From contig JAADGA010000064.1 in NCBI GenBank assembly GCA_013152615.1, forward strand, positions 1 through 7,570: 7,570 nucleotides of DNA, written 5' to 3'. This DNA comes from Alphaproteobacteria bacterium (GTDB lineage: Bacteria > Pseudomonadota > Alphaproteobacteria > Sphingomonadales > Emcibacteraceae). Below the pieces are notes generated by a model. It saw nothing but the letters and a program-made list of their open reading frames with translations. It searched no databases and was not told the DNA's origin. This document shows positions 1 through 5,658 of this stretch, piece by piece; within the stretch, counting starts at the first letter, position 1, and every line of letters starts with the position of its first letter. A program made the translations under genes and the position numbers.

Positions 1-469
1 TCTGGGGGCCTAGGTTCGATCCGCCAATGCCGATATTAACCACATCGGTAATGCGTTTGCCGGAATAGCCGCGCCATTTTCCCGTTCTGACGTCTTCGGT
101 CAGTTGCTTCATTCGGGCCAGTTCGAATTTGACCTGATCCATCACATTTATGCCATCGACATAAATCGGGTCATCCGACCGGTTGCGCAGGGCGACATGA
201 AGCACGGGCCGGTCTTCAGTTATATTAATCCGCCCGCCGGAAAACATCCTTTCGCGCCAGCCCTCAACATCAATCGTGCGGGCAAGGGCGAATAATCCAG
301 CCATAATTTCGTCCGTCACCAGATTTTTGGAATAATCAAACAGGATATTCTCTATCTGCAATGAAAATTTGTCAAAGCGGTCAGGGTCGGCGGCAAACAG
401 ATCCTTCAGATGAAGCTGTTCGGCTTTGACTTTCTGGGCTTCAAGCAATTGCCACGGGGTGTTTTTCAT
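1..469 (-). CDS. pgi: Glucose-6-phosphate isomerase, N-terminal part (runs off left edge)
   Basis: Phosphoglucose isomerase interconverts glucose-6-phosphate and fructose-6-phosphate in the cytoplasm. Only the first 156 codons are in the window; the gene continues past base 1. Family hallmarks seen are RMFSGGRINITEDRPVLHVALRN (residues about 74-96, the substrate-domain block usually written MF.G..IN.TE.RAVLH.ALR) and NIGIGGSNLGP (145-155), the phosphosugar-binding SIS-type glycine loop. The conserved alanine of RAVLH is proline here (RPVLH). The ATG at 469 gives a normal N-terminus (MKNTPWQLLEAQ), but a TTG two codons upstream (475-473) is in frame and better spaced from a GGAG, so the start is uncertain by two residues. 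It lies 88 nt downstream of the ABC ATPase in the same direction, so it may be co-transcribed with lacI and the ATPase, or have its own promoter. Placement beside a glucoside uptake locus fits use of the glucose released. The family call is secure. Confidence 0.95.
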   Translation of the reverse strand, partial: MKNTPWQLLEAQKVKAEQLHLKDLFAADPDRFDKFSLQIENILFDYSKNLVTDEIMAGLFALARTIDVEGWRERMFSGGRINITEDRPVLHVALRNRSDDPIYVDGINVMDQVKFELARMKQLTEDVRTGKWRGYSGKRITDVVNIGIGGSNLGPQ

Positions 470-482
470 ATTCAAGAGGATG

Positions 483-486
483 CTCC
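483..486 (-). promoter_or_regulatory. Candidate ribosome binding site of pgi (GGAG)
   Basis: On the minus strand GGAG lies 7 nt before the in-frame TTG at 475-473 and 13 nt before the ATG at 469-467. Usual spacing is about 5-9 nt, so this site favours the TTG start, while start-codon preference favours the ATG. It is the only purine-rich Shine-Dalgarno-like run near either start. Confidence 0.4.
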
Positions 487-513
487 GGCATAATGTGGGG
501 ATGATGACCGTTT

Positions 514-543
514 TTGCTTAAGGTTAAACAGAACCCGAAGCAA
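514..543. repeat. Interrupted inverted repeat between the ABC ATPase and pgi
   Basis: TTGCTT (514-519) pairs with AAGCAA (538-543), and inside it GGTT (522-525) pairs with AACC (532-535), leaving a 6-nt loop and a small internal mismatch. It sits in the 88-nt gap after the ATPase stop and before pgi. No U-run follows the stem on either strand, so it does not look like an intrinsic terminator. It could be an mRNA processing or stabilising hairpin separating the two genes, or chance. Confidence 0.4.
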
Positions 544-557
544 GTAAAATATTAAAG

Positions 558-1709
558 TCATGTCTGGCGCTGGCCCTTAACGTCGTTCTGGGGGGCAAGG
601 CGGCTTTCGTTATTTTCGGGCCGGGGATCAATCGCGGTCCCGCCAGCGTCAAAAAGCAGAATATCGCGAGGGTCAATGCCCAGAGTGAGGCGGTCGCTGT
701 CTTTGAAGGAATATTGTCCCTGAAGCTTTATCCGGAGATCAATTTCACCAAATAATTTTGCGTAGATATAGGTTGAGTCTCCCAGGGTTTCGACCTCATC
801 CAGAACCACATTTATGGTGATATCCCCGTGGTTGACAGTCGGTGTCATATGTTCCGGTCGCAGGCCCAGGGTCACCTTGTCCCCGGGCTTGAGGGTCGGA
901 ATCTCGCGGGTAAGACCGATGGCTATATCTGGCCCGACAGTGAGCTGGAGCCTGCCCTGATGGTTCGTTATCACCTCACCCGGCAGCAGATTAATTTTGG
1001 GGCTACCGATAAAACTGGCGGTAAAGATATTCTCCGGATGATTATAAATTGCCAGCGGCGTGCCGGTCTGGGCAATTTTCCCCGAGTCCAATACCACGAT
1101 TCTATCGGCCAGTGTCATGGCCTCGACCTGATCATGGGTGACATAAATCATCGTGCTTTTCAGTTTTCGGTGCAGCTTGCCGAGTTCATGGCGCATCTGA
1201 ACCCGTAATTCAGCATCAAGATTTGACAGCGGCTCATCGAATAAAAATATTTTGGGGTCGCGGACAATCGTCCGCCCGATGGCCACCCGCTGTCTCTGAC
1301 CACCGGAAAGATGACTGGGCAGCCGATCAAGATAATCGCTAAGCTGCAAAATATCGGCGGCATGATCGACCTCTTGTGCGATATGCTGTTTGCTGTAGCG
1401 CATATTCTTCAGGCCGAAACTCAGATTATTACGGACGGTCATATGCGGGTAAAGCGCATAGGACTGAAAGACCATGGCAATGCCGCGTTTTGACGCTGCT
1501 GTGTGGGTGACATCCTGATCATCAATATGAATGCTGCCTGATGTCACGGCTTCCAGCCCGGCGATCATTCTTAATATTGTGGTTTTTCCACAGCCGGAAG
1601 GCCCGACCAGAACGACAAATTCCCCGGTTTGAATATCCAGGTTAATGCCGTGAACAGTTTCATTCTGATCGTAGCTTTTAACCAGATTTCTCAGGGTCAG
1701 GCTGGCCAT
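558..1709 (-). CDS. ABC sugar-importer ATP-binding protein, MalK/UgpC/MsmX type
   Basis: This is the cytoplasmic ATPase that powers a CUT1-type (oligosaccharide) ABC importer, almost certainly the one whose binding protein and permeases are encoded divergently at 4369-7381, since no other ATPase is visible. All nucleotide-binding motifs are intact in its 383 residues: Walker A GPSGCGKTT (36-44), Q-loop Gln82 in FQSYALYP, signature LSGGQRQR (134-141), Walker B IFLFDEP (154-160), D-loop SNLD (162-165) and switch His192 in THDQ. Residues about 235-355 form the C-terminal OB/TOBE regulatory domain typical of MalK, including LGLRPEHM (281-288). About 25 polar residues follow, making it slightly longer than most relatives (about 360-370). 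The ATG is 1 nt after the lacI stop, and a GAAGG about 11 nt upstream lies inside the lacI end, so translation is probably coupled to lacI. Substrate specificity cannot be read from the ATPase; such subunits are sometimes shared between importers. Confidence 0.95.
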   Translation of the reverse strand: MASLTLRNLVKSYDQNETVHGINLDIQTGEFVVLVGPSGCGKTTILRMIAGLEAVTSGSIHIDDQDVTHTAASKRGIAMVFQSYALYPHMTVRNNLSFGLKNMRYSKQHIAQEVDHAADILQLSDYLDRLPSHLSGGQRQRVAIGRTIVRDPKIFLFDEPLSNLDAELRVQMRHELGKLHRKLKSTMIYVTHDQVEAMTLADRIVVLDSGKIAQTGTPLAIYNHPENIFTASFIGSPKINLLPGEVITNHQGRLQLTVGPDIAIGLTREIPTLKPGDKVTLGLRPEHMTPTVNHGDITINVVLDEVETLGDSTYIYAKLFGEIDLRIKLQGQYSFKDSDRLTLGIDPRDILLFDAGGTAIDPRPENNESRLAPQNDVKGQRQT

Positions 1710-1710
1710 A

Positions 1711-2850
1711 TTATGACAGGCCTTCTGTGGTGGTGATACTGTCTGCGGCGGCAGTGCTGTCTGCTGGGGCGGTACTGTCTGCTGGGGCGGTACTGTCTGC
1801 TGGAGCGGTGCTGGCCCTTTTTATGATGTGGGCCTCAATATTAATTTTCTTGTTTCGGGCACCGTCCTTGTTCAGCAGGGCCTCTGCGGCCTTGCGGCCC
1901 TTGGCATAGGCATCCTGTCTGACGGTGGTCAGCGCGGGCAGTGTCGGGCTTCGGTTATAGGGGGCGATATCGTCAAATCCGGTCACTGAAATGCGCCGGG
2001 GAATAGCCATCCCGAGGCGGTGACATTCCGCCATCGCCCCATAGGCAAGCCGGTCCGAAAAGCAGATGAGCGCGGTAATATCAGGTTGATATTCCAGCAG
2101 ATGCCGTGCCGCCACCGCGCCGCCATCCTCGCTGTTGACAGTTTCGCGGACAATGACATCGTCGAGGCTGAGGCCGTTATCCTGCATGGCCTGCCGACAG
2201 CCGATAATCCGTTGATTTACCACATAATTATCGGTTTCCAGCTTCCGGTCAAGGGTGAATAGATCATGGCTGTCCTCTGTTACCGGAAAGGTTATGATAC
2301 CGCATTTCCGATGGCCAAGGGATAAAATATAATTGGTCATTTCCCGCATTACGCTGGCATCATTGGTCAATATGCTGATATGCAGCGGGGAGTCGAAATC
2401 AACCACAACAGTCGGCAGACCCTTGGAAAGGGCACGCTGGGTTGTCGGGTTGTTTTTATAGGGTGCGTTGAGGATGTAACCATCAACCATGGCATCGAGA
2501 GATTCAAAATTTTCCAGATCGTTATTTTTTAACGGTATCAGGACAATATTGGTGCCTTTTTCTTCGCATACCGAGGATACGCCGCGCAGAAAAGCAATAT
2601 CATGGGGGTCGGAAAAGGCGTAACTGAGCTGATCATTATAAATTATCCCAATCGCCCCGCACCGGCCGGTGCGAAGCGAGCGCGCCGCAGGATTGGGTCC
2701 GTGGTAATTGACTGATCTGGCATAATCCAGAATTTTCTTGCGCAGCTTGCTGGATACTTTGGCCGGATTATTAAACGCATTCGAAACCGATGTATGGGTA
2801 ATGCCCAGATCTGCTGCGATGGATTTCAGCGTTACTTTGCTTAGGCTCAT
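1711..2850 (-). CDS. LacI-family transcriptional regulator
   Basis: A sugar-responsive DNA-binding repressor of 379 residues from the chosen start. The N-terminal helix-turn-helix is typical: VTLKSIAADLGITHTSVSNAF (about 6-26), followed by the hinge NPAARSLRTG (53-62) with the Leu that family members insert at the central CpG of their operator. Residues about 65-345 form the periplasmic-binding-protein-like effector domain, with the usual late motifs CFSDRLAYGAM (263-273), ISVTGFDD (287-294) and PALTTVRQD (305-313). After the normal family ending (IIKRASTAP) the protein carries an unusual STAPAD repeat tail (347-370). The ATG at 2850 was chosen because it places the HTH at the usual position and has AAGGA 11 nt upstream; the frame stays open to 3057, but that would add 69 residues without family resemblance and run through the predicted promoter. 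It likely binds the palindromes at 3008-3019 and 3042-3055, controlling itself and the divergent operon. The inducer is unknown, perhaps the imported sugar. Confidence 0.93.
   Translation of the reverse strand: MSLSKVTLKSIAADLGITHTSVSNAFNNPAKVSSKLRKKILDYARSVNYHGPNPAARSLRTGRCGAIGIIYNDQLSYAFSDPHDIAFLRGVSSVCEEKGTNIVLIPLKNNDLENFESLDAMVDGYILNAPYKNNPTTQRALSKGLPTVVVDFDSPLHISILTNDASVMREMTNYILSLGHRKCGIITFPVTEDSHDLFTLDRKLETDNYVVNQRIIGCRQAMQDNGLSLDDVIVRETVNSEDGGAVAARHLLEYQPDITALICFSDRLAYGAMAECHRLGMAIPRRISVTGFDDIAPYNRSPTLPALTTVRQDAYAKGRKAAEALLNKDGARNKKINIEAHIIKRASTAPADSTAPADSTAPADSTAAADSITTTEGLS
1741..1812. repeat. Four 18-bp tandem repeats inside the lacI 3' end
   Basis: Units are 1741-1758, 1759-1776, 1777-1794 and 1795-1812. 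The two middle units (gtctgctggggcggtact) are identical; the 1795 unit differs at two bases and the 1741 unit at four. Read on the minus strand they encode STAPAD three times and then STAAAD, extending the STAP that normally ends LacI-family proteins. Because 18 is a multiple of three, gain or loss of a unit keeps the frame. The pattern is that expected from replication slippage. Confidence 0.92.
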
Positions 2851-2861
2851 GGTTACAAATA

Positions 2862-2866
2862 TCCTT
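2862..2866 (-). promoter_or_regulatory. Ribosome binding site of lacI supporting the 2850 start
   Basis: AAGGA on the minus strand is 11 nt upstream of the ATG at 2850-2848. It is somewhat far but is the best site for any ATG in this open frame, and supports starting the regulator here rather than at 3057 or 2973. Confidence 0.5.
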
Positions 2867-2989
2867 GTTTCAACGTCAAATAATTCTTCGGCGGCGGGGT
2901 GGTTATCAATGAACAGTGCCCGGTTATTGCTGTCACGGCGGCTATCCCCAAAAATACACTGGAAATACACCATAGAGCATTTGAGTTTC

Positions 2990-3018
2990 AATATATAGTT
3001 GTTTGAGTTTAACGTTAA
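2990..3018 (-). promoter_or_regulatory. Predicted promoter of the lacI-ABC ATPase unit
   Basis: On the minus strand TTAACG (3018-3013, 4/6 to TTGACA) and TATATT (2995-2990, 5/6 to TATAAT) are separated by 17 nt. This would start transcription near 2983 and give a leader of about 130 nt before the lacI ATG. The -35 lies inside the palindrome at 3008-3019, so binding there should repress this promoter. Prediction from sequence only. Confidence 0.45.
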
Positions 3019-3019
3019 A
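3008..3019. promoter_or_regulatory. Operator 1: perfect 12-bp palindrome TTTAACGTTAAA
   Basis: A perfect dyad with a central CpG, the architecture recognised by LacI-family proteins. The same 12 bases recur in operator 2, with centres 35 bp apart. It covers the predicted -35 of the leftward promoter and ends two bases before the -35 of the rightward one. Most likely bound by the LacI-type protein encoded next to it. Confidence 0.8.
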
Positions 3020-3021
3020 TA

Positions 3022-3050
3022 TTGACATATGCAATAGCCAAGTTTAACGT
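3022..3050 (+). promoter_or_regulatory. Predicted promoter of the secreted protein-transporter-GH13 operon
   Basis: TTGACA (3022-3027) matches the sigma-70 -35 consensus exactly. With 17-nt spacing the -10 is TAACGT (3045-3050, 3/6 but keeping the first TA and the last T). Transcription would start near 3057, leaving a leader of about 29 nt. The -10 is embedded in operator 2, so the weak -10 may be the price of the overlap. Confidence 0.65.
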
Positions 3051-3055
3051 TAAAC
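3042..3055. promoter_or_regulatory. Operator 2: perfect 14-bp palindrome GTTTAACGTTAAAC
   Basis: A perfect dyad containing the same core as operator 1. It covers the predicted -10 of the rightward promoter, the classic position for a repressor that blocks RNA polymerase. The central CpG and A/T-rich arms fit a LacI-family site. Confidence 0.82.
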
Positions 3056-3085
3056 AAATCTTTTTATTTACAGAAAAAGCTATGA

Positions 3086-4360
3086 ATGACGTTAAAATTT
3101 AAACAAAGTGTCCGGGCGATATTTTTAATATTGACGGTAGCGGGATTATTCGCCGCCCCGGTTGCCTATGGTGACGGGTTAATTTCTGTGGTGCCATCCG
3201 CGTCCCGCCCTGCCGGGGTTAACCTGAAGCATTTCAATTACCTGTTATCACCGGTGGTGGTGAAGAACCGGAAAATGGCTATTGTTCATATTTACAGTGA
3301 CTATCCGGATTATAACTATGTTGCTGCCGCAGGCGAGGGCTTTGCCTGTGTCGATGATGCCGCCCGGGCCATCATCATGCTGGCGGCGGTGTGGCAAGGT
3401 CATCATGACAATAAAATTCTGGGTAAAATCAGGCAATTAGTCGAATTTATCCTGTATATGCAGAATAATAATGGTTATTTCAATAACTTCGTCTGGTCGG
3501 ATATGTCGATCAATACCCGTTACCGGACATCGGTGGCGGCGATGAACTGGTGGTCGTTCCGCGCCTTATGGAGCCTTGAAGTTGCCCATAAACTGTTCCG
3601 TGCCGATGGGGGCTTTATAAAAAGAATAGATCAGGCGACCGACCGGGTTGTTGCCAACATCAAAAGGGATATGCCGGTAACGGACATGAAAACCCGGGTT
3701 GTTAATGGCGTTAAAGTCCCGGATTGGCTGCCAAATGGCTCTGCGGCGGATCAGGCAGCACTTGCCATTATCGCGCTGTTGCCACATTATAGCAGACGGC
3801 AGGATGCCGGGGTTTTGAAAATAATTACCCGGCTCGCAAAAGGCATTATGCAGATGCAAAAGGGCGATGCGACCCATTATCCTTACGGGGTGTTTTTGAG
3901 CTGGAAAAATAGCTGGCATGCCTGGGGTAACAATCAGGCCTATGCCCTGTTGCTGGCGGGACAACAGTTAAACCGCCCGGAATATATCAGGAGTGCGTTA
4001 CGGGAAATTGATAATTTTTATCCCTATCTGATCAAGGATGGTTACGGCGCGTCACTGTCGATCAAACGTGAAGCGGGCCACTATGTCCCGCTGGACAAAA
4101 AGCGTTTTCCGCAGATCGCCTATGGGATACGACCAATGATATACGCGGTGTCGGCGGCGTATCGCCTGACCGGAAATAAAAAATATGCTGAGTTGCTGGT
4201 GACGTTAAAATCATGGTTTTCGGGCAATAATGTTGCTGGTAGAGTGATGTATAATCGAAAGAATGGTATGACCTATGACGGCATTATCTCGGCCACTAAA
4301 ATCAATATGAATTCCGGGGCGGAATCGACGATTGAGGGTCTGATGGCCGTGCAAAGGTGA
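3086..4360 (+). CDS. Secreted protein with probable six-hairpin (alpha/alpha) glycosidase-like fold, function unassigned
   Basis: I do not recognise a characterised family. The N-terminus is a Sec signal peptide: basic KFKQSVR (4-10), hydrophobic core 11-26, and a plausible cut after AYG (27-29), giving a periplasmic or secreted protein of about 395 residues. The rest shows regularly spaced amphipathic helices introduced by acidic/aromatic motifs: GEGFACVDDAARAI (83-96), NWWSFRALWSLEVA (154-167), SAADQAALAIIALL (219-232), HAWGNNQAYALLLAG (278-292), IRPMIYAVSAAYRLTG (348-363) and NSGAESTIEGLMA (409-421). This pattern fits an (alpha/alpha)6 toroid, as in many glycoside hydrolases and lyases. 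Asp90/Asp91, Asp222 and Glu413 are candidate polar active-site residues, but this is inference. It is first in an operon with a sugar importer and a GH13 enzyme, so a role in releasing or trimming the imported sugar is likely. The SD is poor. A 6-codon frame starts 4 nt upstream (3082). Confidence 0.85.
   Translation: MTLKFKQSVRAIFLILTVAGLFAAPVAYGDGLISVVPSASRPAGVNLKHFNYLLSPVVVKNRKMAIVHIYSDYPDYNYVAAAGEGFACVDDAARAIIMLAAVWQGHHDNKILGKIRQLVEFILYMQNNNGYFNNFVWSDMSINTRYRTSVAAMNWWSFRALWSLEVAHKLFRADGGFIKRIDQATDRVVANIKRDMPVTDMKTRVVNGVKVPDWLPNGSAADQAALAIIALLPHYSRRQDAGVLKIITRLAKGIMQMQKGDATHYPYGVFLSWKNSWHAWGNNQAYALLLAGQQLNRPEYIRSALREIDNFYPYLIKDGYGASLSIKREAGHYVPLDKKRFPQIAYGIRPMIYAVSAAYRLTGNKKYAELLVTLKSWFSGNNVAGRVMYNRKNGMTYDGIISATKINMNSGAESTIEGLMAVQR
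4354..4360 (+). promoter_or_regulatory. Ribosome binding site deciding the binding-protein start (AAGGTGA)
   Basis: AAGGTGA lies 8 nt before the ATG at 4369 and overlaps the stop codon of the preceding gene. A longer frame opens with GTG at 4357, but that GTG is part of this site, so the ATG is the better start. It also gives a compact lipoprotein signal. Confidence 0.7.
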
Positions 4361-4368
4361 GCAATTAT

Positions 4369-5658
4369 ATGAAGACTGTTATCAGGTTACTTCTGGTGGC
4401 AAGCCTGTTGCTGGTGGGTGGCTGTTCCGGGTCCGGTTCGGCAGCCGGAGATTCCGCACGGCCCAAGGTCATTAAATTATGGGTCGCCCCCAATGAGACC
4501 CAGGAAGAATTCTGGAAAATCGCGGTGGATCGCTGGAATAAAAGCGGCCTTGGCCTGCCGGTGACGTTCACGACGATTCCGGCAACGGGAAGCTCGGAAA
4601 AGGCTATTCTGACCGCGCTGGTTTCCGGTAATGCCCCCGATATATCGACCAATATATTCGCCGGTTTTGCCGCCCAACTGGCTGATCTGGGGCAGTTGCA
4701 GGAACTTTCGGCGATGGCGGGCTACTGGAAATTAATTGCGGCCCGCCATATGGGCCGGATCATTCAGGGCTGGGATCAGGGTGGCAAGAAATATGTCTTT
4801 CCGATCTATGTCAACCCGACCATGATCTGGTGGCGCAGTGACATACTGGCCAAACTCGGACTGAAAACGGTACCGCGGACGTTTGATGATGTTTATGCTC
4901 TTTCAAGGAAATACGCGGCTCTGGACCATAAATACGGTATGCAGGTGATTGCGGGCAAGAACTGGCAAGACCGGTGGTTTGATTTTATTTCCTTCTATTA
5001 TGCCACTGCGGCCGGGGCGCCCTATATCAAGGATGGCAAGGCTGTTTACGATAACGCCGCTGGCCGGTCGGTGGTGATATTTCTGAATAAAATGTTCCGG
5101 CAGGGCTGGACGGCAGCGGATTTTGACAGCGATGACCCGCTGGTCACCGGTCTGGTCGCCGGTGCGGTCCGTGGACCGTGGGATATTGCCTATTTCCGGA
5201 AAATATATCCGGATATCCTGAAAAAAATTGTTATCGGACCAATGATTGCCAACCATAAAACCGAGGGCAAGACCTTTACCTTTGCCGATACCAAGGGGCT
5301 GGTGATATTCAAGAGCAGCCGGGTAAAAAAGCAGGCGTTCGCCTTTATCTCCTGGGTGTTCAGCAATGATGATCTGAGTCTGTTGTGGCTCAGGAAAACC
5401 GGCCTGCCACCGGCACGCGGTGATCTTATGACCAACCCGTTATTCCGGGCTTTTTACCGCAGCCATCCGCTTGATCGCCAATATGCAGACTATGTCGATG
5501 TTGCCGTTCCCCCGGCATTCATTGAAAGCACGATTGATGTCCAGAAAACCATGGGCATCGACATGATTGAGCCGATTGAATTTGGGATCAAGACCCCGGA
5601 AGCCGCCCTGACGGATGCAGTCAGGCGCACGAATCAATTGCTGGAGGTACGGCAATGA
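4369..5658 (+). CDS. Sugar ABC importer substrate-binding lipoprotein (MalE/UgpB-like, family 1)
   Basis: A membrane-anchored periplasmic receptor that should deliver an oligosaccharide to the two permeases encoded next. From the ATG it has 429 residues. A type II signal peptide (MKTVIRLLLVASLLLVGGC) ends in the lipobox VGGC with Cys19 as the lipidated residue; Ser20 at +2 does not suggest inner-membrane retention. The mature protein starts with a Gly/Ser/Ala linker and then VIKLWVAPNE, the usual first strand. Typical class features are SGNAPDI (87-92 region), YVFPIYVNPTMIWWRSDIL (142-160), GPWDIAYF (269-276), TFTFADTKGLVIF (302-314), AFAFISWVF (323-331) and the closing ALTDAVRRTNQLL (413-425). 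Many Trp/Phe/Tyr residues, including Trp154, Trp155, Trp203 and Trp271, are suitable for stacking on sugar rings. The start overlaps the previous gene's SD and stop, and the end overlaps permease 1 by ATGA. The exact ligand is not readable; an alpha-glucoside is guessed from the GH13 neighbour. Confidence 0.93.
   Translation: MKTVIRLLLVASLLLVGGCSGSGSAAGDSARPKVIKLWVAPNETQEEFWKIAVDRWNKSGLGLPVTFTTIPATGSSEKAILTALVSGNAPDISTNIFAGFAAQLADLGQLQELSAMAGYWKLIAARHMGRIIQGWDQGGKKYVFPIYVNPTMIWWRSDILAKLGLKTVPRTFDDVYALSRKYAALDHKYGMQVIAGKNWQDRWFDFISFYYATAAGAPYIKDGKAVYDNAAGRSVVIFLNKMFRQGWTAADFDSDDPLVTGLVAGAVRGPWDIAYFRKIYPDILKKIVIGPMIANHKTEGKTFTFADTKGLVIFKSSRVKKQAFAFISWVFSNDDLSLLWLRKTGLPPARGDLMTNPLFRAFYRSHPLDRQYADYVDVAVPPAFIESTIDVQKTMGIDMIEPIEFGIKTPEAALTDAVRRTNQLLEVRQ
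5643..5648 (+). promoter_or_regulatory. Strong ribosome binding site of permease 1 (GGAGGT)
   Basis: A near-consensus Shine-Dalgarno 6 nt before the ATG at 5655, lying inside the end of the binding-protein gene. It is the strongest such site in the window and fixes the start of permease 1. Confidence 0.75.

Noticed and set aside
104..295. 63-codon plus-strand frame at the left edge
   Set aside because: It is antisense to pgi, whose conserved motifs read cleanly on the minus strand.
828..1208. 126-codon open frame on the plus strand
   Set aside because: It lies entirely antisense to the ABC ATPase, whose motifs are complete; the translation has no recognisable domain.
1727..1909. 60-codon plus-strand frame with a VLSAGA repeat resembling a hydrophobic peptide
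   Set aside because: It is the antisense reading of the 18-bp repeats in lacI; the repetition comes from the DNA repeat and there is no independent support for translation.
2851..3057. A 69-residue N-terminal extension of the LacI-type regulator, starting at 3057
   Set aside because: The added residues have no family resemblance, cross both operators and the predicted promoter, and the ATG at 2850 places the helix-turn-helix at the normal position with an SD-like AAGGA.
3566..3964. 132-codon minus-strand frame
   Set aside because: It is antisense to the secreted protein gene and has no domain or start signal.
4200..4211. 12-base repeat tgacgttaaaat, also at 3087-3098, considered as an extra operator
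   Set aside because: It lies deep in coding sequence, lacks the left arm of the dyad, and in both places arises from similar codons (Thr-Leu-Lys).
4357..4368. GTG start for the binding protein four codons upstream
   Set aside because: The GTG is part of the AAGGTGA ribosome binding site of the ATG at 4369, and the ATG gives the cleaner lipoprotein signal peptide.
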